Assembly: GCA_027579435.1 (NCBI GenBank) | Contig: JANBPK010001213.1 | Location: 22,199-86,198, forward strand | Direction: 5' to 3' | Length of the DNA: 64,000 nt | Source of the DNA: Candolleomyces eurysporus | Taxonomy: Eukaryota; Basidiomycota; Agaricomycetes; Agaricales; Psathyrellaceae | Shown: positions 34,819-45,665 of the stretch, in pieces | How the letters are laid out: every line of letters begins with the position of its first letter | Position numbering within the stretch: position 1 is the stretch's first letter | Translations under genes and position numbers: made by a program | The notes under the pieces: generated by a model | Told to the model about the DNA's origin: nothing | Database searches by the model: none | The model's input: the letters and a program-made list of their open reading frames with translations, nothing else

Positions 34819-37601
34819 CTAAGCCCCATCTCCGAGTTCAACATACTGTTCCCACTCGGACAAGTAGACTCTCCGTAGTTTCGCTGCATTAACATAGTCT
34901 CTCAACCCATCAATCCCATCCGGATGATTGACTCCGTGGCTATTGTTAAGTGTATCAATTAGCACAGTTCCGGTGATTAGAAGTGGGGGAGACAAATGCA
35001 CACTCACTCGTACAGAAGGTGGTTTTCTAGACCCTGGCGACGGAAGCTGTAATGCATGCACATCAAACAAACAGGGCGTGTCGACGAAGTCTCTCCCGAC
35101 GCTTTTTCCTTGGCTTCCATAGCGAGAACAAGGTCTTGGCCTTCGAGTTTCGCAAAGCATTCTGGGCGAGGCTCTGGGAGTTTGTGTTTCTGACACTTCT
35201 GGAGCTGTTGGATAGCCACGTCGTAAGCCATGGGCAGTGTTCCGTTAGGAGGAAAGGCGGTCCTTACCGCTCTGAGCCAACTCGCGGCAGGCCTCTTCGG
35301 GGGAACGAATGCTGGTGGTAATTGGACCGGAGCTGGATTTGGTGCCCGACCGCTCCTGGTCAACATCCTGGTAGGCACGAAAGCGGGTCTCTTGGCCGCG
35401 GGTGACCAAAAACATTGACAAAGACATTCTACATAGGGCTGGTTTGCTTCCATCTCGGCCACCGTGGTCTTGGTACGACTCAAGTCAAGTGCATCTAGCA
35501 TCAGCAAAGCATGTTGGTGCGCTTCATCGTCAAACTTGACAGTTCCCAAACCCTTGAATATCGAAAAATAACCTATTGAATGGATAAGGAGCGAAACATC
35601 GTTTGTGATGCTAGGCACGTTGGGAATGTGGATTTCCTGAGGTGTTATCGGTGTTGGCATGTCGTAGGCAAAATCTTTGATTTTGGGGCCCGATGCTCCC
35701 ATAAACAGACATTGGTGCACAAGAACCGAAGGGTACGCGAGTCTTTCTTTGCAGTTGCCGCAGCGGAAGACCGTCGAAGCGAGCGGGAGGACTGTGTCAG
35801 CCGTAATGTCGTTCGCAGGAATGTCCTTATATGTGGGGGAGTTTCGAACTAAGGTGAGGACTTGCTCGATCCTACAGTTTCTCCATTCCTCTGCGAACGC
35901 TGGCAGTTGCGCGATGGCGGTTTCGAAGAGATCGGCTGAGAGGTCTTGGTCGAGGGGTAGAGTGCATAACGGTGTGCGGAAGGCTTCTGTTAGACAGACT
36001 TCGGGGAGCGTTGGAATGATGGTGTTGGGCGGTTGGGAGAAGAAGAAGGACGCGTATGCTGGCTTGACCCAAGTGTCGATGCGTTGGTTGAGTCGCTTTG
36101 GAATACAGTTTTTGAGGCGGGACTCCCTGAATCTCTCCATTAAGCCGACCGCTTGATCCTTAATCGATTCCCATTCTGCCGAACGTTTACCTAAATAAGT
36201 TATTTCGTATGACAATGGGAAGAGGGGACGCACCCTCATCGGTCATTTCTCCTGGAGATGAATAGGACCAGTGATTCATCTCATAAGGGAGCCGTCCTCC
36301 AAGAAAATTGAGCTCCTCGGCCCACCCTGACAACGTTGAATGTGAACCGACAATGACTCTGTCGAGAAAACCACCGATATCGTACCCGAGTCTATTAATC
36401 TATCCCGAATCCTGACAACAAAGTCAGCATATCGGTCCCCTCAGCAGCGTTGGGAACATCCTTACTGATCCATGCGCTGCACTCTCAGCTCTGCATCACG
36501 TATTTGTGCTCTTTGCTCTGTCTTTTTAAAATAGTCTTCGCAAGCATTGGCATGCTACACAGAGAATGACAGTCGTGATCAAGTGAGAAGATGGCGGATG
36601 ATAAATCTATCGTTTGTGAGCACACCTCTTCTTTTGCGACCCAGAGCTTCCTCTGGTTCTCCATCCAAGCATTCTTCGCTTTTTTNCCCTTTGATTTTCT
36701 TGTATTCTTCATGTAATGCCAGAGCCGTGTTGACGTGAAATCTAGTTCGTTTGTCTTCCAGCCGCTGAGGTTCTAGAAAGGCGCGATCGTTCACGGGAAA
36801 CTCGAGTACACATAGAGACATGTCAAACCCACCACTGTGTTTCCAACTATATTTAAATGAATTTTTCACTTCATTCTTCGTCAAATGATATGTTGCTGCT
36901 GGTACAAATTCTACCAGCGAGAGTGAAACTTTCTCAGGGAGTTCATTCCAGCGATTGAAACTGCAATGAAGGTTGTAAGAATTAAGTCATCCGACAAGCG
37001 ACACGATGCTGGAGTACGCACTGTTTGAGACTACACGCTCTGCATAACCGGGTTCGTGCTTCGAGATAGGGGAGCAACGCTTCGTCATCCTTCAGGAGTT
37101 CCGACAACGGTCGAAGACAGTCCTTGACAAGACAAGTGGGATTAGCGAAATTGCAGCCCGGCATTTTGCTTTCAATTCAACTCACATGGCAATTATTACA
37201 GAATATAAGATAGGCATACTGGGGCCCTGATAGGTCGTCAGGGCAGGGTGGGAGGTCCTCCACAGTGGATAGGACGGCGGTCCAGATGGACTTTGAAGCC
37301 CGGTTCATTAGAAACTTTCTGAATGACTTCGCCGTGCGCGCAAGCTGGAGCAAGTCAAGCGGGGATAAGAGCCCGAATATCTGTGTGACATGTCAGGACA
37401 CTCGAGAAACTCTGGGATGGGGATACTGCAAGACCGAGTCAGTACCTCGCAAAGGATGTCCAGAGGTAGATCAACGAGCACGTTCGAGTCATGTCTAAAA
37501 GTGCTCTGAGAAGCGCCCGGGGTATCTTTATCTTTCGAATCATTCGGGTCGTTCTTTGGTGGGTCGAGTTTGCGAGTCTTTCGGGAAGACCCTTTCGTCA
37601 T
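34819..37601 (-). CDS. F-box protein H
   Basis: Starts MTKGSSRKTRKLDPPKN at 37601; F-box LVDLPLDILCE then SPLDLLQLARTAKSFRK; CRACSLKQ; helical exons around 36840-36600 (N at 36686 inside a T-run, probably an assembly artefact). The long exon (about 36200-35285) holds RCGNCKERLAYPSVLVHQC and VECLCQCF. The exon after the 63-base intron reads KHKLPEPRPECFAKLEGQ and CLMCMHYSFRRQGLENH; the last exon is HGVNHPDGIDGLRDYV to YVELGDGA-stop at 34819. The 63-base intron (GTAAGGACC to CAACAG) is a multiple of three and free of stops, so an unspliced message still codes. The two finger halves give C-x2-C-x12-H-x4-H across the last intron. Confidence 0.83.
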
Positions 37602-38342
37602 GGTCGTTGTAAGAAGAGCCTGACATCACTCTCCGCAGACGACTTGTTGAATAATGACCCCGAGACTGTTACGACCTGAGTCGCTTGAATCCGACAGCAA
37701 TGCCGGCACCGGAACACACGTGGTGGCTACAATAGATCTGTGGTTAGCAAGGTGACGACCGACGATTCTACAGAGACAAACGACATAAGAGTCAGGACCA
37801 CTTGTGCGGTAGCTTTCGTTCGTGCCTGCCAACACGTGTGGCGCAAGCGAACTCGTCAAAATTGATGCCCAAGAACAGGGAAGGGTTTAGGGCCGTCGGA
37901 AAAGGGTATATATCACGCTAGTGTGCCAGCTGAGCGAGTTGCTTCCTGGACTTTCCCTCCCATGCCGTCAAAGCAATCCCTCCTTCCTTTCTGACATGGC
38001 GAACGTGCGCACCGCAACCGCGATAATACCTCGGAGGTGATGACAAAGGAGAGAAACGGGAGAATCAGACGTGCTGCCCGGCATGAAACTATTTTGGTGA
38101 GTCTCTGTCCCATCTCTCGTAAGATTTATAGGATAGAACCACTCAAAAGACGCAGTGACTCGACGCCCGCTGTCCAGATGGTGAAACTAGGAGGCAACGA
38201 CCCGGATACACCCAGGATGTCGTCCTGGATAAGCAGGAGCCCACGGGGTGCCGTACTCGATGGCTGGGGGCCCTAATGCACCCTATCTCTGGCTGGTGCC
38301 TCGCCCTGGCAGTGGGCATGTCTTACTCGATTCGTCGAGGAA
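37602..38342. other. Divergent promoter region between F-box gene H and the split kinase
   Basis: About 740 bases. The H side keeps traces of the F-box upstream block (GCCGGCACCGGAACACACGTG at about 37702 and GACCCCGAGACTGTTACGAC). A TATATATCAC element lies at 37907. The kinase side has no open frame of note. Confidence 0.5.
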
Positions 38343-41300
38343 ATGCTCCGAAATTTAGATCCGGCAAGCATGACCAAACACGTCACACATTCCTCATCAT
38401 ATTCCCAAAAACATTTTGATTTTGACGTCCGTCCTGTCTATCATGCACCTATAGCACAACAACACATGCTCTTGTCCTCGCCCTCATCGTCCTCGATGCG
38501 CTCCTCGTCGTTCTCCATCTTCCCCGACCTGCCCTCCAGGGTGCAGAGCGCCCCGCCGCCCGTCGCCCCGTCGCCTCCGCCGTCGTCCAAGACCCATGCC
38601 TTCTTTACCTCATCCTTCGCCGCGGCATCCCCTCCACCACCCCCACCACCGTCCACCAAGAAGCGCGATAGCGGCGACAGCATTGCGAGCACGTCCAGCA
38701 CGACGAGCGCCACCGGTAGCTCGAGTCAACAGCCCGCGGTTTCTCCTTCTACCCGGAGCATATTCTCGCCCACAAGTCCAGGGTTCCACATTTCTCGGAT
38801 CTTTCCCTCGCGGTACACCTCGAGTTCGCGCGACTCGTCCGAGGCGACGGACGTGCAGTCCTCGTTCTCGGTGAATAGACTTCGCCGCAAACCAGAGTTT
38901 CTCCAACTCTCCAGCGAGCCTGATGTCTTCGCTGACTCGATAGAGTCCACGTCCGGCTACAACTACAACAGTTTTTCCAACTACGGGTCCACCTACCACT
39001 CTAGAGACGGTCTATTGGGGCTTACCGATGGGCTCGTATCGCTACCCACTGCACCCGCATATGTGTATGAACGAGATCGTGCGGCTGCCGAGGGTGACGC
39101 ACCGCTGTCATCGGCATCCTCTTCAACATCCTCTTCTTCATCTCATATATCGATAAGATTACCCACTCCACCGCCGCCACCACTTCTTACACCTTCACGG
39201 CACAACTCTGACGATAACAGCGAGTTCACGCCTCGCCCATCCAGTTACGAACCTGCCCTATCATCCTTCCTTCGGCCTGTCCCGGAACCCATATCTAAAG
39301 TTCCGAGCACCGTGTCGACCGTCTCCACCGCAGCAACTGAGGATAGTCATGACCATGATGAAGCTCAAGAAGCCGGCGACCTACACGAAGGTGACATCAT
39401 ATCGTCGTCTTCTTCGGCTGCGTACCCCACATCGCCCTCATCCACTACGTTCTCATCTTCCTCATCGGGGCCAACGTTGCAACTTGTCCAATCCCTCGGT
39501 CAGGGTGCATTCTCGGCTGTATGGCTCGCGGAGGATATGTCGCCGGTACCATTGGCGTTGACTTCGAAAAAGAGCGTGAGAGATCTCAAGCGTCAGGCGA
39601 GCCTGCAGTCCAAGGGAGGGCTCTCTAGAAATGGCAGCTTGAAGAGCAATGCTTCGCGGAGCGGAAGCGTGAAGGGGAGCGGGTGGAGCAATGTCTCGAG
39701 AAACTCGAGTTTCAGGAAGCTCAAGGCGAGGTTGAAAGGGATGAAGCCTGTGGGTGTTGGGAAGGAGGTGCTGAACGAGCATGACAGCGTGGGTTTGGAC
39801 GTGGTGGGCGGCAAGACTTATGTGGATGAACTTGGGCTCGTGCGCCCACTGACGCCGTCGTCGTTGACGTCTGAATGGCTCAAGGTGCACAATAGGCAGG
39901 GGAGTTCTGGGAGTCTGGACGTCAATTGGGTGCCTCCTTCGCTTTCGCGGAATAACTCGACAAAGCTGAAATCGCGGACGGCGTCTACCGGCTCGGTATC
40001 GTCTTCATCATCTTCTTCGCGGCTGGTCGCTGTGAAACTCACGCCAAGGCGGCCGGTTCCCTATTCACCTCAAGCGCAGGAGAGGACCCGGGTTGGCTTC
40101 GTGAGGGAAGTGGAGATCCTGCGGCACATTTCACATCCCAATATCACACCCCTCTTCTCGTTCTTCTCGACTCCTACATATCACGTTTTGGTGCTTCCGT
40201 ACCTACGTGGAGGTGATCTCTTATCGCTCGTGAACGACGATAAGGCCTGGAATGGTTTATCGGAAGGGGTGCTGAGACGGATATGGTGCGAGATTTGTAG
40301 GGGTGTGGGGTGGATGCACAGTGTGGGTTTAGTGCATCGGGATGTCAAGTTGGAGAATGTGTTGATCACCTGGGACGGTTTGAAGGGGTTACAGCAGCAA
40401 CAAGAATCGATAGAAGCGCAGCGGGACGACGAGAAGTCTTCTATCGCGGAAGTACCGCTGTGTTGTTCGCCGGAATCCGTTGGGTCGATACATGACCACC
40501 ATCAGCAACGCAAGTCTTATCACCAACATCAACGGCGTGCGCAGGGAAATATCACCGTGGACGACCTTCCAACTCCGCTTATCAAGCTCACCGATTTTGG
40601 GTTGTCGAGGTTTATCGATATTGGGAATGGGGAGAGGGGCCAAGGGGAGCTGTTGACCACGCGTTGTGGGAGTGAGGCGTATGCTGCACCCGAGCTTGTC
40701 ATGGGGACGAGCTCATATTCGTATTCGGTGCCCGCCAACTCGTCGACTCAAGGGCAGTCAACGGCTACGCCGAGCCCACCACCTAGAAAAGGTGTCTATG
40801 ATGCGCGAGAGACGGATGCGTGGGCGTGTGGTGTGGTGTTGTATGCGCTGGTTGCGAGGCAGCTGCCGTTTGGCGAGGGTGTGGGTGTGGATGGTGTTGT
40901 GGGCGCTGGCCGGGCGAGTCGGATAGGTGGCGAACGTGCGTTTGCGGGGATTGGAGGTGGGAAGAAGGTGGTTGCGGAGAGGAGGCAGTGGTTGATGCGG
41001 ATTGCGAAGGGAGACTGGGAGTGGCCTGCTGTCACGTCGGATGCGGAGGTTGAGGAGGGAGAGGAGCTTGTGGGCCCTAGTCTGGTGCGGTGTGAAGGTG
41101 CCAAGGGGATTGTTTCTCGACTTTTGGTGAGAGATCATAGGAAGCGGGCGAGGATTCAGGATTTGTGGGAGGATGAGTGGATGAGGGGTGATGCAGTTGG
41201 AAGAGCGGTGCACGAGGGGCGGCTTGAGTCGAAGAAAGAAGTTACATTTGAAGGCGAGCTGCGTCCTGGTACTGGCGGGAGCATCTTTGGGTATGGCGCA

Positions 41301-41496
41301 GGAGGGGNAAGAAGATGAGGGTCTGGCGGGGCTTGGCGAAGGTGACTGGGAGCCGTTGACGGGAGAGGAAGATATTGGTGACGATGAAGATGACGATATG
41401 GACGAAATAGACGAAGAAGAGGAAGACGGTGAAGACGAGGGCTGGCTATTGGACGAAGAAGGCATCGCAAGTATCGCAAGACAAGAAGTGGTTTAG
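38343..41496 (+). CDS. Large Ser/Thr protein kinase with split catalytic domain
   Basis: Single long exon coding roughly 1,050 residues. The first 380 residues are low-complexity Ser/Pro-rich, probably disordered. The Gly-rich loop (SLGQGAFSAVWLAED, about residue 384) is separated from the catalytic-lysine strand (LVAVKLTP, about 560) by some 170 Ser-rich residues. Then come GGDLLSLV, the catalytic loop HRDVKLENVL (about 664), a second insert of about 75 Gln/His-rich residues, TDFGLSRF (about 750), YAAPELV, and DAWACGVVLYALV after a third short insert. All core residues (G-loop, K, HRD, DFG, APE) are present, so it should be active. N at 41308 breaks the frame; reading past it gives an acidic tail (DDEDDDMDEIDEEEEDGEDE) ending RQEVV at 41494-41496. 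The layout resembles fungal CAMK-like kinases; the exact family is not sure. Confidence 0.85.
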
Positions 41497-42432
41497 AACG
41501 CCCTCTCCCCTCAACACACCGTGCCGAGCCGTGGACCCCGCTCCTTGTTGCAGCTCTCTGTTTCATTGGCGGTTTTCCTCTCACTCTCCCGTCTCCACCC
41601 CCCTCCCTATTCTTATTATGTATCATCAATTCGTTCTCGTTATGCTGCTCGTTCTCTATCTATTTATCGCATGCATGTTGTTGTATAAATACTCATCTCC
41701 ATATATCCGGCCCGTTGCAAAAGCAATAAGTTTATTTCGACTTTTTTTTTGCTCCCTGCCCCTCTTGAATCCCTGTCATCCAATCGATACGTACTTTACG
41801 ACCCTTTTCCCTTTTTTTTAATTACCTTACGCATTTTTCGTTCCCTGCGTCATCGGGTCGTTTTTAATTCACTTGCAATGGGTTGTGTTTATAGGTTTAT
41901 ACTTTAGATTCACTCTAGCTTTTCTTCTTTCAGGGTTTTCATGGTTGTCGTCTGTCTGTCACATATCTCGAATTTGCTCTCTCTTATCTTGGTGTTTGTA
42001 TTCACTCATTCATTCGCTCGCATCCGAAGAGTATAAAGCTATACACCTGTAGAATTATGGTCGCTTTCGATTTGTGCGTTTGTTTTTGTGTGTACGAGTG
42101 CGTGTACTTGCATACTATACTGCGTAGTAAGTATGTGTGTAACACTACCTTTTGAATGTAGCACTAGTATCATCACAGCTTCCAATGAGTCCTTGATCTT
42201 TTGCTCCCCTCGAAAAACCTAACTCTCCGGAATAGACCAGGATGGATGAGAGCGCTTCGCCCTCCTTCGAGCAGCGCGTACGCGCGTGACGGTTCTGTAA
42301 GAGGGTCACATCTGGTCACGTCTCTGTGACCGCTACATTTCTGCGTCTACACTCACCAGAGCCACGGAGAGATCTTGGAGAGACCAGGTTGCTGAGCACG
42401 ATCGTCAACCTATTAGCCCATGTACTGTCCTA
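41497..42432. other. 3' region of the split kinase and promoter of F-box gene I
   Basis: T-rich downstream sequence (several runs of T around 41740-41820) fits a 3' UTR and polyadenylation region. A short plus-strand frame continues past 41500 but is only the antiphase of the kinase tail. No gene seen. Confidence 0.5.
42286..42330. promoter_or_regulatory. Cluster of GTGAC/GTCAC motifs upstream of F-box gene I
   Basis: Four GTGAC or GTCAC pentamers in 45 bases (42286, 42305, 42315, 42326), 103 to 147 bases before the ATG of gene I, echoing the cluster in front of gene A. Function is inferred only from the clustering. Confidence 0.35.
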
Positions 42433-44827
42433 ATGGCGCGCAGAAGTGATTCTTCACGACCCAAACGAGCGAAGCTCGATCATGGTGATGAGGGCGACGA
42501 CCTCCAACTGATTAGGTCAACGAAGGGGAAGCAACGAGCGGCAGATTTCCATTTCTTCAAAGACATACCGCTGGACATTCTGGGGGAGGTTGGTACCGCA
42601 TCTTATCCATGCATTGCTCGTTGCGAGGCTCGGCTGACTCGCGGCATACTCTTAAGATAATCTATCTCCTGGGGCCATTGGATCTGCTCCACCTTGCTTG
42701 GACAGACAAACTACTTCGAGGCTTCCTGATGAATCGATCGTCCTCCATTGCTATTTGGAAAGACGCTTTGGCTAGAGTGGAGGATCTTCCGCCTTGTCCG
42801 GAGGACCTGACCGAGCCTCAGTACGCAAACCTCATGTTTTCGAATCATTGCCACGTACGTTTTAACGTTGACTATCGAGGAGAGGACACTTCAACTGATA
42901 TCTGGATGATTTCTTCTACAGAGCTGCCTTCGTGATGACCTTGACTTGTACACATATATGGAGGCTCGAACGCAGCTCTGTGAGAAGTGCAGCCTTAGAG
43001 AGTATGTGGGCGTCTATTGGATCTTTCGTCTCCGAGGATGCTGATTGCTGTTTTCAAGATTCAAACGATGGGATAGGCTTCCAGCGGATATTGATGAATC
43101 CCTTGCTGAGCTGATACCAGCAACGTCTCAAAGACTGACCAGTAAAGATCGGCCTCAATGTGAGTTATTTCTATGAGTTGGACTCGAATACTAGTTCACT
43201 GAGGCGACTCCCTCAAATCGTCATACTTAGACGCTGTATGGAGGCACCTGACTTGTACCCGATTCCACGTCAAGACAGCGTTGAGACTGAACAAAGAGCT
43301 AAAGGCAGTCCGTGGAAAGAATAAAAGGGCCGCGTGGCTCGAACAACAGCATACTGCGTGGAAGGCTTTGGAAACGGTAAGTTACTCGAATGCATGTTGA
43401 GTTTCGCCACCTTTATGACATTATGCGCAGCATGCAGATCGATGTGGCACCTATGTAACGAATCAGTGCAAGAGAAAACAAGAGAACGATGAGATCGCTA
43501 TGAGCCGCCGCGCTGACCAGTGCGTTTCTTTGCTGTTTGATTGTTCATGTGTTCTGAATCCTTGCCATATCTCCAGGATTTGGCAGAGATTACTGGAACT
43601 CGGTACGGTCTTGAATAACTCTTCGTTATGCATGCTGTGCTCATCGGCATGACTTACTTTAGGTTGGATAGCTGATCTCGAGGCAAATACCTGGTGGCAT
43701 CATTCTTTACGCGACCCACCTTTTGCTCGAAAGACTCAGGAACTCGATGAAGAAGGCAAGTGCCTTTGTTTCCGGACGGCATTCCTACTGACCTTTGGTT
43801 ATAGAATGGGAAAAAATCCAAAAGGACGTGTTAGCATGGGTCCGGGAGAAGAAGAAAGCAGCAGCTCTGAACAACGGGGCTGACCGCATACACGGGTTCA
43901 CGGAAGATGTCTATGACGCATTCCAGTCGCATATGATCGACGAAGTAAATAAGCACGAAGTCCGCGGGCCAACATTCGTAGAGCTAGCGTTAACCCAAGA
44001 CTTCTTAGTCCTCGCTGAACGAGCCTTGCGTAATCAAGATCTACCGGATAACCGGGAAGTCCTAGACAATGCAATTTCCAAGATACCAAATGCTGTCGCT
44101 GAATGGCAAGAGACTTGGGACAACTTCCTTCTCAACATCATTGGCCAATCGCCCGCGTACTCCGGACAAGTCATTACTCGGGAAATTCTTCCTCATGCCT
44201 CGACTCTGTTCCTTTGCGTGGAGTGCGGGAACCTTTTGACATATTGCAATGTGTTTAGCCACCTGTGCTTTAGGGCTTGGCGTGTTTTCCGGGAGTCGAA
44301 ACAAACTGGAAGCGACAACAGAAACAAGAAACCGTCCACAGAACCACAACCAAATGACCCAGAAGAGATTTCCCTAGAGGACATGGTACGGAGAGCTTAC
44401 TACAGGGTTCGTATAGGTTATCGAGCATGGCCCTTGAGGAGAAGACAACGGGGCCCCGCCCGACCCAAATCTTCTGAACCATTGACGTTCCACACCGCCG
44501 GTCATTACCACATGCTTGCTCTTTTGGATGAATTGGGAATGGAACGCACAACGAGCGCGGCGACAATGATTAATTTGGGTCCTCATGTAAAGTGCCTCTG
44601 TAGGTGCTACAAATCCTTGAAGGGGAGCCAAGCAGGTGGCAAGGCCACAGTAATGCGATGGGATCAGGCGGTGAGCACTGGAGTCTTTGCTGTTCACGTT
44701 CATTGGATATTAACCAAGCCATCTCATCCCGACGCTGACTCTCCAATAGCTTTCTAAATGCGTGCGCCATCGTGGCTCTTACGACGGTTCCTTCGCTCGT
44801 CTCGTTCAGCAGCCGCTGGTATCGTAG
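42433..44827 (+). CDS. F-box protein I (divergent member)
   Basis: Start MARRSDSSRPKRAKLDHG at 42433, a basic N-terminus. Exon 1 ends IPLDILGE; exon 2 has PLDLLHLAWTDKLLRGFLM and ARVEDLPPCPEDLTEPQYA. The Cys cluster is LCEKCSLRE. Further exons carry RFKRWDRLPADIDESLAEL, NKELKAVRGKNKRAAWLEQ and IADLEANTWWHHSL. The intron before the long exon (from about 43748) appears to be GC-AG (GAAG|GCAAGT to TTATAG). The long exon has FLCVECGNLLTYCNVFSHLC, the same C-x2-C-x11-H-x-C as the other members, and VKCLCRCY. The last exon reads SKCVRHRGSYDGSFARL and stops at 44825-44827, so like A and B it lacks the C2H2-like module. It is the most diverged intact member. Confidence 0.8.
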
Positions 44828-45665
44828 TCTAGATGTGTTCATTTCCACCCCAGAAATAATGAATCTGAATATACATGCCTTCCTTTTCGATCTCCCAATC
44901 CATGTATTCTTGTCACCTTCTCTACAATTATGGTCAGCGCAGGCTATAACGTTAAATGTGTTTGCGTTGGAGGATTCGAATACGACTCTCGGTCCGTGGC
45001 AACAGCGGCCGACCACACCCTTTCTCTTTTAGATGCATTAAGAATGGAGCACACAACGAGCACGGCGACGATAACCCTTTGACTGAATCTCCAGAGTGCA
45101 CTCAACCCGATGTCCTGATCGACCTGCGAAGTACCGACTCATTCAGACAGTACCCACATCTCAATCCTACTAGCATGGTGCTACACAGATGTTCAAGCTT
45201 CCTTCACCGCTTAACACGAACAGCCTGCACGGACAGCCAATTATTTCAGTTCTCTCGTGGACCGGGCTTCGAGTCTCCATTTCCTATCCGCTGTGGAAAA
45301 GACCTTCCACCCTGTACTGACGACGAGTCGGGAATCATATCATGTGTGGCACTAGCGAGCGGCGGCGCAAAAGCCCCTCAGGGGTGGAAATAATGCCTGA
45401 GCGAGGAGATTGACCAAGATTGGCAGCAAGAAAACAGCTTCCTGACTGTGAAGGACATGCCTACTCGCCTGAGCGTTGGATTCTACTTTTACTGGCTTCC
45501 ACTTTAAATCACTCATTTTCGGTCACCGTTGGCCGCAGATCATAATAGCCGCCACGTGTGGATTCCGGTGCCGCCCTTGCTGTCAATGGACTGAGAGTCA
45601 TAACAGTCGGGGTCATTAACAGATAAGCCGGCGGAGAGTTATAACAAACTCTTCTCCCAACCACC
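44828..45665. other. Spacer between F-box genes I and K, with relics
   Basis: 3' flank of I, a chimeric F-box relic (listed separately), and the conserved upstream block of K at 45540-45665. Confidence 0.5.
45014..45340 (+). pseudogene. Chimeric F-box gene relic (I-like piece followed by K-like 5' piece)
   Basis: At 45014-45078, CTCTTTTAGATGCATTAAGA and GGAGCACACAACGAGC match gene I at about 44518-44565 (LLDELGMERTTSAAT). From about 45085 the sequence matches the beginning of K/L instead: a decayed SALKHDVLIDLP stretch, intron GCATGGTGCTACACAGATG, then traces of exon 2 with CTATCCGCTGTGGAAAAGAC and a frame reading DLPPCTDDE. Stops and frame changes are present throughout. Confidence 0.65.
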
